Below are positions 34,588 to 42,649 of a stretch of DNA of 64,000 bases, piece after piece. The first letter of the stretch is position 1. Each line of letters begins with the position of its first letter. The stretch covers positions 1 through 64,000 of the forward strand of contig NZ_WEGJ01000031.1 in assembly GCF_009604385.1 (NCBI RefSeq). The letters run 5' to 3'. The stretch is from Streptomyces smaragdinus. GTDB taxonomy: Bacteria; Actinomycetota; Actinomycetes; Streptomycetales; Streptomycetaceae. Position numbers and translations under genes: made by a program. Under the pieces are notes generated by a model. The model ran no database searches, was not told the origin of the DNA, and was given only the letters and a program-made list of their open reading frames with translations.

Positions 34588-36384
34588 CTACTTGGCGTAC
34601 AGGGCCTCGATCTCGCCGGCGAAGTCCTTCGTCACGGCGCCGCGCTTGAGCTTCAGCGACGGCGTCAGATGACCCGACTCCTCGGTGAACTGGGCGGTCA
34701 GGACACGGAACTTGCGCACCGACTCCGCCTTGGACACCGCGGCGTTGCCGTCGTCGATCGCCTGCTGCACCTCGGCCAGCAGATCGGGGTCGTCGCGCAG
34801 GCCGGCAACCGTGGTGCCGGTCTTGCCGTGCTCGGCGGCCCACCGGCCGAGGAACTCCTCGTCCAGCGTCACCAGCGCGGCCACGAACGGGCGGCCGTCG
34901 CCGACGACCATGCACTCGGCGATCAGCGCGTGCGCCCGGATCCGGTCCTCGATCACGGCCGGGGCGACGTTCTTGCCGCCCGCCGTGATGATGATCTCCT
35001 TCTTCCGGCCGGTGATCGTGAGGTAGCCGTCCTCGTCCAGCGTGCCCAGGTCACCGGTGTGGAACCAGCCGTCGGTGACGGCCTCCGCCGTCGCCTCCGG
35101 GTTGTTCCAGTAGCCGGTGAAGACGTGCTCGCCGTACAGCAGCACCTCGCCGTCGTCCGCGACGCGGACCGTGGAGCCGGGCAGCGGCTGGCCGACGGTG
35201 CCGACCTTCGTCCGGTCGTACGGGTTGAACGTGGTCGCCCCGCACGTCTCCGTGAGCCCGTAGCCCTCGAGCACGGTGAAGCCGATGCCGCGGTAGAAGT
35301 GGCCGAGGCGCTCGCCCAGGGGGGCGCCGCCGGAGACGGCGTGCGTGGCGCGGCCGCCGAGGACGGCGCGGAGCTTGCCGAACACCAGCTTGTCGAAGAG
35401 CCGGTGGCGCAGCCGCAGCCCGAGCGACGGACCGGCGGGGGTGCCGAGGGCGCGGCTGTAGGCGATCGCGGTCTCCGCGGCCCGGTCGAAGATCTTGCCC
35501 TTGCCGTCGTAGCGGGCCTTGGCGCGCGCCGAGTTGTAGACCTTCTCGAACACCCGCGGGACGCCGAGCAGCAGCGTCGGTCTCATCGACGCGAGGTCGT
35601 CGGTGAGGTTCTTGACGTCCGGGGCGTGCGCCAGCTTGATGGGCGCGAGGACGGAGGCGACCTGCGCCAGCCGGCCCAGCACGTGCGCCAGGGGCAGGAA
35701 CAGCAGGAGCGAGGACTCCCCGGTACGGAACAGGGGGCTCAGCCGGGCCACCACGTTGCCGCACTCGGCGAAGAAGTTGCGGTGGGTGAGGACGCAGCCC
35801 TTGGGGCGGCCCGTGGTGCCGGAGGTGTAGACGATCGTCGCCGGGTCGTCGGCGGACGCCGCCGTGGTCTGCTCCTGCAGCTGCTCGTCGGTGACGTCCG
35901 CGCCGGCCGTCCGCAGCGCGGTGACCGCGCCGGCGTCCAGCACCCACACCTCGCGCAGGTCCGGCAGCCGGTCCCGGACGGCGCTCACCGTGGCCCCGTG
36001 CGCCGGGGTCTCCACGACGCACGCGACGGCGCCGGAGTCACCGAGGATCCACTGGACCTGCTCGGGGGAGCTGGTCTCGTACACCGGCACCGTGACGCCG
36101 CCCGCGCTCCAGATGGCGAAGTCCATCAGCGTCCACTCGTACCGGGTGCGCGACATCAGCCCGACCCGGTCGCCGGGGCGCACCCCGGCGGCGATGAGCC
36201 CCTTCGCGGCCGCCCGTACCTCGGCGAGGAACTCCGCCGCGGTGACGTCCTGCCACGGTCCGTCGCCGGTCCTGCGGGCGATCACCGCCACCTCGGGGTG
36301 GAGGGAGGCGTTGCGGCGGATCAGATCGGTCAGATTGCCGTCCGCCGGGACCTCGTACAGGGCAGGAAGGCTGTACTCACGCAC
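34588..36384 (-). CDS. Long-chain fatty acid-CoA ligase (FadD15-like)
   Basis: A 598-residue adenylate-forming enzyme. The AMP-binding loop TIVYTSGTTGRPKGCVLTHRNF, the YGLTETCGATTFNPYDR motif, GDLGTLDEDGYLTITGRKKE (hinge) and the C-terminal KAESVRKF/LKLKRGAV with the catalytic Lys are intact. It should activate long-chain fatty acids to acyl-CoA. GTG 36384 is chosen: GGAG lies 8-9 bases upstream and residues VREYSLPALYEVP start family similarity. In mycobacteria fadD15 likewise neighbours pimB'. Confidence 0.94.
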   Translation of the reverse strand: MREYSLPALYEVPADGNLTDLIRRNASLHPEVAVIARRTGDGPWQDVTAAEFLAEVRAAAKGLIAAGVRPGDRVGLMSRTRYEWTLMDFAIWSAGGVTVPVYETSSPEQVQWILGDSGAVACVVETPAHGATVSAVRDRLPDLREVWVLDAGAVTALRTAGADVTDEQLQEQTTAASADDPATIVYTSGTTGRPKGCVLTHRNFFAECGNVVARLSPLFRTGESSLLLFLPLAHVLGRLAQVASVLAPIKLAHAPDVKNLTDDLASMRPTLLLGVPRVFEKVYNSARAKARYDGKGKIFDRAAETAIAYSRALGTPAGPSLGLRLRHRLFDKLVFGKLRAVLGGRATHAVSGGAPLGERLGHFYRGIGFTVLEGYGLTETCGATTFNPYDRTKVGTVGQPLPGSTVRVADDGEVLLYGEHVFTGYWNNPEATAEAVTDGWFHTGDLGTLDEDGYLTITGRKKEIIITAGGKNVAPAVIEDRIRAHALIAECMVVGDGRPFVAALVTLDEEFLGRWAAEHGKTGTTVAGLRDDPDLLAEVQQAIDDGNAAVSKAESVRKFRVLTAQFTEESGHLTPSLKLKRGAVTKDFAGEIEALYAK

Positions 36385-36605
36385 GAAGCATGCTCCTAGG
36401 GCCTCTTTTCTGGATGTCTGGTGTCCGTACCCGGATCGTGGCGCCGCCCCGCAGGGGAGTCCCTGGGGCGAAATCGCCGGACGCGACGACCTTATCCCCT
36501 GGAGTCGGCAAAGGGCTCTGTCGACTAACTCACGTTCCGTGTCCCCCTCCACCCGGCTCCGCCCGGGGGATCCGGTCGCCGGCCGGTGGAACGTACAGTG
36601 ATCGC

Positions 36606-37367
36606 ATGCGGGTGCATGTGGTGAGCGACGTACACGGGAACGCCCGGGACCTGGCGCGGGCCGGGGAGGGCGCGGACGCGCTGGTGTGCCTGGGGGACCT
36701 GATCCTCTTCCTCGACTACGCGGACCACTCGCGGGGCATCTTCCCCGACCTGTTCGGCGAGGAGAACGCCACGAAGCTGGTCGAGCTGCGCACCGCGCGC
36801 CGCTTCGACGAGGCGCGGGACTTCGGCCGCGCGCTGTGGACGGGGCTGGACCGCGAGGCGCTGATCGAACAGGCGGTGCGCAAGCAGTACGCCGAGCTGT
36901 TCGCCGCGTTCCCCACCCCGACATACGCCACCTACGGCAATGTCGACATCCCGGCGCTCTGGCGGGAGTACGCCCGGCCGGGGACGACCGTGCTGGACGG
37001 GGAACGGGTCGAGATCGGCGGGCTGGTCTTCGGCTTCGTCGGGGGCGGGCTGCGCACGCCGATGCGTACGCCGTACGAGATCGACGACGAGGCGTACGCG
37101 GCGAAGGTCGCGGCGCTCGGCGAGGTGGACGTGCTGTGCTCGCACATCCCGCCGCTGGTGCCGGAGCTCTGCTACGACACGGTGGCGCGGCGCTTCGAGC
37201 GCGGCAGCCGGGCGCTGCTGGAGGCGGTGCACACGGTGAGGCCGCGGTACGCGCTCTTCGGCCACGTCCACCAGCCGCTGGCCCGCCGGATGCGGATCGG
37301 GCGGACGGAATGCGTGAACGTCGGGCACTTCAAGGCCCGGGGGAAGCCGTGGGCGCTCGACTGGTGA
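36606..37367 (+). CDS. Calcineurin-like metallophosphoesterase
   Basis: A 253-residue two-metal phosphoesterase: VSDVHGN (D-x-H), CLGDLILF (GD), ATYGNVD (GN), LCSHIPP (H) and FGHVHQP (GHxH) are all in place and in order. The substrate is unknown. ATG 36606 starts directly with MRVHVVSDVHGN. It is divergent from the fadD gene and 96 bases upstream of the SRPBCC/ArsA-like pair. Confidence 0.9.
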   Translation: MRVHVVSDVHGNARDLARAGEGADALVCLGDLILFLDYADHSRGIFPDLFGEENATKLVELRTARRFDEARDFGRALWTGLDREALIEQAVRKQYAELFAAFPTPTYATYGNVDIPALWREYARPGTTVLDGERVEIGGLVFGFVGGGLRTPMRTPYEIDDEAYAAKVAALGEVDVLCSHIPPLVPELCYDTVARRFERGSRALLEAVHTVRPRYALFGHVHQPLARRMRIGRTECVNVGHFKARGKPWALDW

Positions 37368-37463
37368 GCGCACGGCCGACGAGGAAGCCCGACCTACGTG
37401 GTGGCACCCTGTGTCCCAGCCGGTAGCCTGCGGGGCAAAGGCTGACCGAGGAGATCAAGGCCG

Positions 37464-37907
37464 ATGGCAGAACAGACCAGCTCCAGCATCACCATCGACG
37501 CCCCGCCGGAGGCCGTGCTCGCGGTCATCGCGGACTTCGAGCGCTATCCGGAGTGGGCGGGCGAGGTCAAGCAGGCCGAGGTGCTCGAGACCGGCGCCGA
37601 CGGCCGGCCGGCCCAGGTGCGGATGGTCCTGGACGGCGGCGGTCTGAAGGACGACTACACCCTCAGCTATACCTGGACCGCCGACGAGGTCCGCTGGACG
37701 CTGGTCAAGGCGCAGCTGCTGCGGGACCTCGACGGTTCGTACGCGCTGAAGCCCCTGGACGGCGGCAAGCGCACGCAGGTCACGTACCAGCTGGTCGTCG
37801 ATCTGAAGATCCCCATGTTCGGGATGCTGAAGCGGAAGGTCGAGAAGGTCATCATCGACCGCGCCCTGCCGGGTCTGAAGGCCCGGGTGGAGAGCGTCGC
37901 GGGCTGA
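37464..37907 (+). CDS. SRPBCC family protein (polyketide cyclase/dehydrase-like, Rv2185c type)
   Basis: A 147-residue ligand-binding helix-grip protein: ITIDAPPEAVLAVIADFERYPEWAGEVKQAEVLE, RTQVTYQLVVDLKIPMFGMLKRK and a long C-terminal helix. It resembles mycobacterial Rv2185c, which also sits beside an ArsA-like ATPase gene (Rv2184c). GAGGAG lies upstream of ATG 37464. The next gene starts at a TTG only 2 bases after the stop, indicating coupling and possibly a shared ligand pathway. Confidence 0.88.
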   Translation: MAEQTSSSITIDAPPEAVLAVIADFERYPEWAGEVKQAEVLETGADGRPAQVRMVLDGGGLKDDYTLSYTWTADEVRWTLVKAQLLRDLDGSYALKPLDGGKRTQVTYQLVVDLKIPMFGMLKRKVEKVIIDRALPGLKARVESVAG

Positions 37908-37909
37908 CC

Positions 37910-39007
37910 TTGCGCACTGTTCTGGTCACCGGCACCGGGGGCGCCGGACGTACCGCCCTCGCCGCGGCCACGGCCCGGCGCGCCGGGCGGGCCCTGCTGA
38001 TCACCGCGGACGGCGGCATATCCGGCCCGGACGTGGTGCGGGTCGACGGCGGCGCGTTCTTCCGCCGGCACATGGGCGCCCTGCAGTCGGGGGCCGCCGC
38101 GGCGCTGGACTATCTGGGGGCGACGCCGCTGGAGGCGGAGGAGCTCACGGGGCTGGCCGGCGCGGAGAGCCTGGCGCTGCTCGCGGCCTGGCGGACGGCG
38201 CTGGACGAGGGCGGCCACGACACGGTGGTCGTCGATCTGCCGCCCGTGCACCAGGCCCTGCGGCTGCTGGCGCTGCCGGAGGAGCTGCGGCGGTATCTGA
38301 CGCGGCTGCTCCCCCGCGAGCGCCGGGCCGCCCGGGCGCTGCGCCCGCTGCTGGCCCAGCTGGCCGGGGTGCCCGCGCCCGCCGAGCGGCTGTACACGGC
38401 GGCCGACGCCTGGGCGGCGGGCCTGGCCCGGCTGCGGGAGGCCGTCGAGGCGCCGGACACCAGCCTGACGCTGGTGCTGGAGGCGGACCGGCGGGCGGTA
38501 CGGGAACTCCCCGGCGTCCGGGCCGCGCTGGCCCTGCACGGGCACACCCCCGCGGCCGTGGTCGTCAACCGGCTCCTCCCCGCCGGCTCCCCCGACCCCT
38601 GGCTGGCGGAGCTGGCGGCGGCCCAGCAGCGCGCGGTGAAGGACCTCGCCGAGCAGCTCCCCGTGCACGAGGTCCCGCATCTGGGCGCCGAGCCGGACAC
38701 CGGACGGCTCGCGGCGCTGCTCCCCGGGCCGGCGGACGCGGCGGTACGCAACGGGGTGACCGTGGACGACCTGCTCGCCGCGGAGGGCGTGCTGCTGTGG
38801 CGGATGCCGCTGCCGGGGGCCGAACGCGAGGACGTGGGGCTGGTGCGCCGGGGGGACGAGCTGATCGTCACCGTGGGCCCGTACCGGCGGGCGCTGGCGC
38901 TGCCGTCGGCGCTGCGGCGCTGCGTGATCGAGCGCGCGGGGCTGCGGGAGGGCGAGCTGCGGGTGTGGTTCGCGCCGGATCCCGCGGTGTGGCCGGCCGG
39001 GCGCTGA
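37910..39007 (+). CDS. ArsA/GET3-like P-loop protein with degenerate Walker A
   Basis: About 365 residues from a TTG start. The fold order fits ArsA-type ATPases: P-loop region at residues 7-15, IVVDLPPVHQALRLLALPEEL-like block near 107-125 (reads VVVDLPPVHQALRLLALP), and a VVNRLLP segment near 218-224, then a small beta-rich C-terminal domain as in actinobacterial homologues. The canonical KGGxGKT reads TGGAGRT: both lysines are lost (Thr9, Arg14). This may be a nucleotide-binding remnant or a pseudo-ATPase working with the coupled SRPBCC protein. Confidence 0.8.
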   Translation: MRTVLVTGTGGAGRTALAAATARRAGRALLITADGGISGPDVVRVDGGAFFRRHMGALQSGAAAALDYLGATPLEAEELTGLAGAESLALLAAWRTALDEGGHDTVVVDLPPVHQALRLLALPEELRRYLTRLLPRERRAARALRPLLAQLAGVPAPAERLYTAADAWAAGLARLREAVEAPDTSLTLVLEADRRAVRELPGVRAALALHGHTPAAVVVNRLLPAGSPDPWLAELAAAQQRAVKDLAEQLPVHEVPHLGAEPDTGRLAALLPGPADAAVRNGVTVDDLLAAEGVLLWRMPLPGAEREDVGLVRRGDELIVTVGPYRRALALPSALRRCVIERAGLREGELRVWFAPDPAVWPAGR

Positions 39008-39053
39008 CCGCGCGCACACCCCCTCGTACCGCCGTTCCGGTACCGTCGAAGAC

Positions 39054-39503
39054 ATGACGGAGCACACCGACAGCGATGCCTGGGCGAAAGCGTGCGCGGA
39101 GGACCTCGCCGCCGAACAGGCCCGGCGCCGCGCCCAGTACGGCACGGGGCAGGGCACGGCCGGCGAGGAGCTGCGCCGGCTGTTCGACACGGTCGCGGAC
39201 AAGCTGACGACCGCCCTCGGCGGCCCCGCGGCGAAGGTCGCCGGCGCCGCCGCGGCCGGCGCGGCGACCTCGGCCGCCCAGGAGATGGCCCGCCAGTTCC
39301 TGGCCACCGCGAAGGCCGCCTCGGAGGCGGTCGTGGAGCGCAACCCCGAGCTGTTCGACCATCTCACCGCGGCCCGCGACGAGCTGATCGCCGCCTACCG
39401 CGCGGCAGTCGAGCGCGACGAGGCCCGCTGGACGAAGGACGGACCGGACGGCGGCCCCGAGCACATCGACCTCGACCGCGACACCGACGGAAACCCCACG
39501 TGA
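39054..39503 (+). CDS. DUF5304 domain-containing protein
   Basis: A 149-residue helical protein: EDLAAEQARRRAQYG at the N-terminus, an Ala-rich amphipathic centre (AKVAGAAAAGAATSAAQEMARQF) and an acidic, DxD-rich C-terminus. It matches the small Streptomyces DUF5304 family from memory. There is no signal peptide or transmembrane helix and no known function. It lies 46 bases after the ArsA-like gene, so is likely the last gene of that group. Confidence 0.75.
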   Translation: MTEHTDSDAWAKACAEDLAAEQARRRAQYGTGQGTAGEELRRLFDTVADKLTTALGGPAAKVAGAAAAGAATSAAQEMARQFLATAKAASEAVVERNPELFDHLTAARDELIAAYRAAVERDEARWTKDGPDGGPEHIDLDRDTDGNPT

Positions 39504-39634
39504 ACCCCGACTGAACCGGAGCCCCCGGCGGCACCCACCGGAGGCGTCCACTCCGCAAACCGGGAAAGCCGCGCCCAAGCGCCCTCCGGTAACGTATTCC
39601 TTTGCAGCGGGGCTCAAACCGAACCGAGGGATAC

Positions 39635-40579
39635 ATGGGACTCACCATCGGCGTCGACATCGGCGGCACCAAGATCGCGGCCGGTGTGGTCGACGAAGAG
39701 GGCGCGATTCTCAACACCAGCACAGTGCCCACCCCCGCCACCTCCGAAGGCGTCGTGGACGCCATCTGCGCCGCGGTCCAGGAGGCCAGTTCGGCCCACG
39801 AGATCGAGGCCGTCGGGATCGGCGCGGCCGGTTTCGTGGACGACAAGCGCGCCACGGTGCTCTTCGCCCCCAACATCAACTGGCGCTACGAACCTCTCAA
39901 GGACAAGGTCGAACAGCGCGTCGGCCTCCCCGTGGTGGTGGAGAACGACGCCAACGCCGCCGCCTGGGGCGAGTACCGCTTCGGTGCCGGACAGGGCCAC
40001 GACGACGTCGTGGTCGTGACCGTCGGCACCGGAATCGGCGGCGGCATCATCATCGGCGGCCGGCTGCACCGCGGACGCTACGGCGTGGCCGCCGAGTTCG
40101 GGCACGTCCGGGTCGTCCCCGACGGCCTGCTGTGCGGCTGCGGCAGCCAGGGCTGCTGGGAGCAGTACGCCTCCGGCCGGGCCCTGGTCCGCTACGGACA
40201 GCAGCGTGCGGCCGCCACCCCGGACGCGGCCGCGATACTGCTGGGCCTGGGCGACGGCACCCCGACAGGCATCCAGGGCAAGCACATCAGCCAGGCCGCC
40301 CGGCAGGGCGACCCGGTGGCCGTGGACTCCTTCCGTGAGCTGGCCCGCTGGGTCGGCGCCGGACTCGCGGACCTGGCGTCCCTCTTCGACCCGTCGGCGT
40401 TCATCGTCGGCGGCGGCATCTCGGACGAGGGCGATCTGGTGCTGGAGCCCATCCGCAAGTCGTTCCGGCGCTGGCTCGTCGGCAACGCCTGGGGCCGTCC
40501 GCAGGCCCCGGTCGTGGCGGCGCAGCTGGGCGGCAGAGCCGGCATCGTCGGCGCCGCGGACCTGGCCCGTCAGGGGTAG
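39635..40579 (+). CDS. glk: ROK-family glucokinase
   Basis: A 314-residue cytosolic glucokinase (ATP + glucose to glucose 6-phosphate). GVDIGGTKIAAGVVDEEG is the ATP phosphate loop, VENDANAAAWGEYRFGAG holds the catalytic Asp, and CGCGSQGCWEQYASG is the ROK zinc motif with the EQYASG sugar contact. In Streptomyces this gene (glkA) is also central to carbon catabolite repression. It starts at ATG 39635, not an upstream in-frame ATG at 39602, because family similarity starts at MGLTIGVDIG. Followed by an EEP gene 4 bases later. Confidence 0.96.
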   Translation: MGLTIGVDIGGTKIAAGVVDEEGAILNTSTVPTPATSEGVVDAICAAVQEASSAHEIEAVGIGAAGFVDDKRATVLFAPNINWRYEPLKDKVEQRVGLPVVVENDANAAAWGEYRFGAGQGHDDVVVVTVGTGIGGGIIIGGRLHRGRYGVAAEFGHVRVVPDGLLCGCGSQGCWEQYASGRALVRYGQQRAAATPDAAAILLGLGDGTPTGIQGKHISQAARQGDPVAVDSFRELARWVGAGLADLASLFDPSAFIVGGGISDEGDLVLEPIRKSFRRWLVGNAWGRPQAPVVAAQLGGRAGIVGAADLARQG

Positions 40580-40583
40580 CCGC

Positions 40584-41354
40584 GTGGTCACGGACCTCCC
40601 CGCGTCCCGTACCGGGACAGACGGTTCGGCGGTGGTCCGTGTGCTGTCGTACAACATCCGCTCCATGCGCGACGACACGGCGGCGCTGGCCCGGGTCATC
40701 CGGGCCTGCGCCCCCGACGTCGTCTGCGTGCAGGAGGCGCCGCGTTTCGTGCGCTGGCGCAAGCGGGCCGCGTGGCTCGCCCGGCACACGGGACTCGTGT
40801 ACGTGACGGGCGGGGCGACGACCGCCGGTCCCATGGTCCTGGCGTCGCTGCGGGCCCATGTGGAGCACACCCGGGACGTGCTGCTGCCGCGCACCCCGGG
40901 GCTGCACCGGCGGGGGCTCGCGACGGCGGTGCTGCGGTTCCGGTCGGCGGACCGGCCCCCCGCGCGGCTGGGGGTCGTGTCGTGTCATCTGAGCCTGGAT
41001 GCCGGGGAGCGTCTCGAGCAGGCGGGGCTGCTGCTCGGGGAGGCCGACGGGCTGGGCACGGAGCATGTGGTGGTGGCCGGCGATCTCAACGAGGGGCCCG
41101 CCGGCCCCTCCTTCGGCCGCCTCGCGGGCCGGCTGCGGGACGGCTGGGCGGTCGGTCCGTGGGGTACGGAGGACACCTTCCCCTCGGCCGGTCCGCGCCG
41201 GCGCATCGACGCGCTGTTCGCCTCCCCGGGCGTGGAGGTGCTGGGCTGCGGTGTCCCTGCGGGGCTGGCGGGGGTGTCGGCGGGGGATCTGGCCGCGGCG
41301 ACGGATCATCTGCCGGTGCTGGCCGCGGTGCGGGTGCCGGCTGCGGTGGCTTGA
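40584..41354 (+). CDS. Endonuclease/exonuclease/phosphatase (EEP) family protein
   Basis: A 256-residue DNase I-like metal hydrolase: VLSYNIRSM, DVVCVQEAP (catalytic Glu), VSCHLSLDAGERLEQ, VVAGDLNEGP (D-x-N), RRIDALFAS and the terminal ATDHLPVLA (D-H). No signal peptide. The substrate could be a phospholipid head group, sugar phosphate or nucleic acid and cannot be decided. The GTG start is 4 bases after glk, so the two are cotranscribed. Confidence 0.88.
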   Translation: MVTDLPASRTGTDGSAVVRVLSYNIRSMRDDTAALARVIRACAPDVVCVQEAPRFVRWRKRAAWLARHTGLVYVTGGATTAGPMVLASLRAHVEHTRDVLLPRTPGLHRRGLATAVLRFRSADRPPARLGVVSCHLSLDAGERLEQAGLLLGEADGLGTEHVVVAGDLNEGPAGPSFGRLAGRLRDGWAVGPWGTEDTFPSAGPRRRIDALFASPGVEVLGCGVPAGLAGVSAGDLAAATDHLPVLAAVRVPAAVA

Positions 41355-41379
41355 CGGGGGACCCTGAATAATCGCGCGC

Positions 41380-42648
41380 ATGTCTGATCTCGCGTCGGCC
41401 CCGGTCACCGTCCGCGGCGTTCCGGCGGTTCTCGGCCGGCTGTTGCGTCGGCTGACGCGCTCCGGGCTTCGCCCGGAGGCCTCAAACGCCGGCCGGGCTG
41501 TCGGCGCTTCGCGCCTCGGCCTCAAGCGCCGGCCGGGCTGGAATTGGGTCGTTTCTCGGCGGTCGGCTATACGTCGGGCAGGTCCCGCGTTGCTGCTGTA
41601 CGTGGTCGTGCGGCTGCTGGGCCTCATCACCCTCGCGCTGTGGTCGGACCGGCCCGAGAAGGGCGTGACGCGGCTGCTGTCCGAGCGGTGGGACTCCCTC
41701 TGGTACGTGCGTGTGGTCGAGGAGGGCTACGGGTTCACCCTGCACGCGGCGGACGGGCGTGTGCTGTCGGACCTGGCGTTCTTCCCCCTGCTGCCGTGGC
41801 TGGAGGAGGCGCTGTCGCGGCTCACGCCGCTGACGCCCGGGGGTGCGGGGCTGCTGGTCTCCGCCGTGGCGGGGATCGCGGCGGCGGGCGGGCTGTACGC
41901 GGTCGGGGAGCTGCTGTACGGGCGGCGGGCGGGGGTGGCCCTCGCGGTGCTGTGGGCGGCGCTGCCGGTGGCCGTCGTGCAGTCCATGGCGTACTCCGAG
42001 TCCCTGTTCACCGCGCTGGCGGTGTGGTCGCTGTACGCGGTGCTCACCGGGCGCTGGGCCGGCGCCGGGACGCTGGCCGCGCTGGCGGGGCTCGCGCGGC
42101 CGGTGGGGGCGGCGGTCGCGGCGGGGGTGTGGCTGGCGGCGGTGGTCGCGTGGCGGGAGGGACGGGCGGGGTGGCGGCTGTACGCGGGGATGGCCCTCGC
42201 GCCGGTGGGGGGCCTGGGGTATCTGGTGTGGGTGGGGGTGCGGACGGGGGATCCGTTCGGGTACTTCGCGGTGCAGGAGGCGTGGGGGAACGGGTTCGAC
42301 GGGGGGCTGGCGTTCGCGCGGTTCATCGGGGGGCAGTCGGTTCTCGCGGGGGCGGGGCTGGGTGCCGGGGTGGGGCTGCTGGGGTGGGCGTTCGTGCTGG
42401 GGGTGCGGCAGAAGCAGCCGCCGGCGCTGCTGGCGTACACCGCGCTGGTCGTGGTCCTGGCGCTGGGCGCCTCGGGGTTCATCGGCTCGAAGCCCCGGCT
42501 GCTGCTGCCCGCGTTCCCCCTGCTGCTGCCGGCCGCCGTCGCGCTGGCCCGGGCCCGTCCCGCCGTCGCCTGGACGACGGCCGCGGCGCTCACGGCGGTG
42601 TCGGCGGTGTACGGGGCGATCTGGCTGACGGGATCGGGGCCGCCGTAG
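41380..42648 (+). CDS. Multi-pass glycosyltransferase-like (PIG-V/mannosyltransferase family) protein
   Basis: About 422 residues with around eight or nine hydrophobic segments from residue ~66 on. RWDSLWYVRVVEEGYGF near residue 101 is the early acidic-aromatic loop of GT-C (PIG-V-like) mannosyltransferases, which use polyprenyl-phosphate sugars. The first ~65 residues are unusual: residues ~28-55 are encoded by a dispersed Streptomyces repeat (41462-41541), giving an Arg/Gly-rich insert. No strong ribosome site precedes ATG 41380, so either the repeat lengthened the N-terminus in frame or the true start lies after it (for example TTG near 41590). Confidence 0.75.
   Translation: MSDLASAPVTVRGVPAVLGRLLRRLTRSGLRPEASNAGRAVGASRLGLKRRPGWNWVVSRRSAIRRAGPALLLYVVVRLLGLITLALWSDRPEKGVTRLLSERWDSLWYVRVVEEGYGFTLHAADGRVLSDLAFFPLLPWLEEALSRLTPLTPGGAGLLVSAVAGIAAAGGLYAVGELLYGRRAGVALAVLWAALPVAVVQSMAYSESLFTALAVWSLYAVLTGRWAGAGTLAALAGLARPVGAAVAAGVWLAAVVAWREGRAGWRLYAGMALAPVGGLGYLVWVGVRTGDPFGYFAVQEAWGNGFDGGLAFARFIGGQSVLAGAGLGAGVGLLGWAFVLGVRQKQPPALLAYTALVVVLALGASGFIGSKPRLLLPAFPLLLPAAVALARARPAVAWTTAAALTAVSAVYGAIWLTGSGPP
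41462..41541 (+). repeat. REP-like interspersed element (two cores) inside a coding frame
   Basis: A hairpin CCGGGC-TTC-GCCCGG (41462-41476) is followed by two copies of the core CTCAAACGCCGGCCGGGCTG (41481-41500) and CTCAAGCGCCGGCCGGGCTG (41521-41540), one mismatch apart. The unit spanning 41500-41540 closely matches the element at 62402-62442. Such repeats are normally intergenic in Streptomyces. Confidence 0.85.
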
Positions 42649-42649
42649 C

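Noticed and set aside
37910..39007. A frameshifted start of the ArsA-like gene at an ATG/GTG upstream
   Set aside because: Upstream codons in this frame overlap the SRPBCC gene and lack similarity; TTG 37910 directly precedes RTVLVTGTGG, where family similarity begins.
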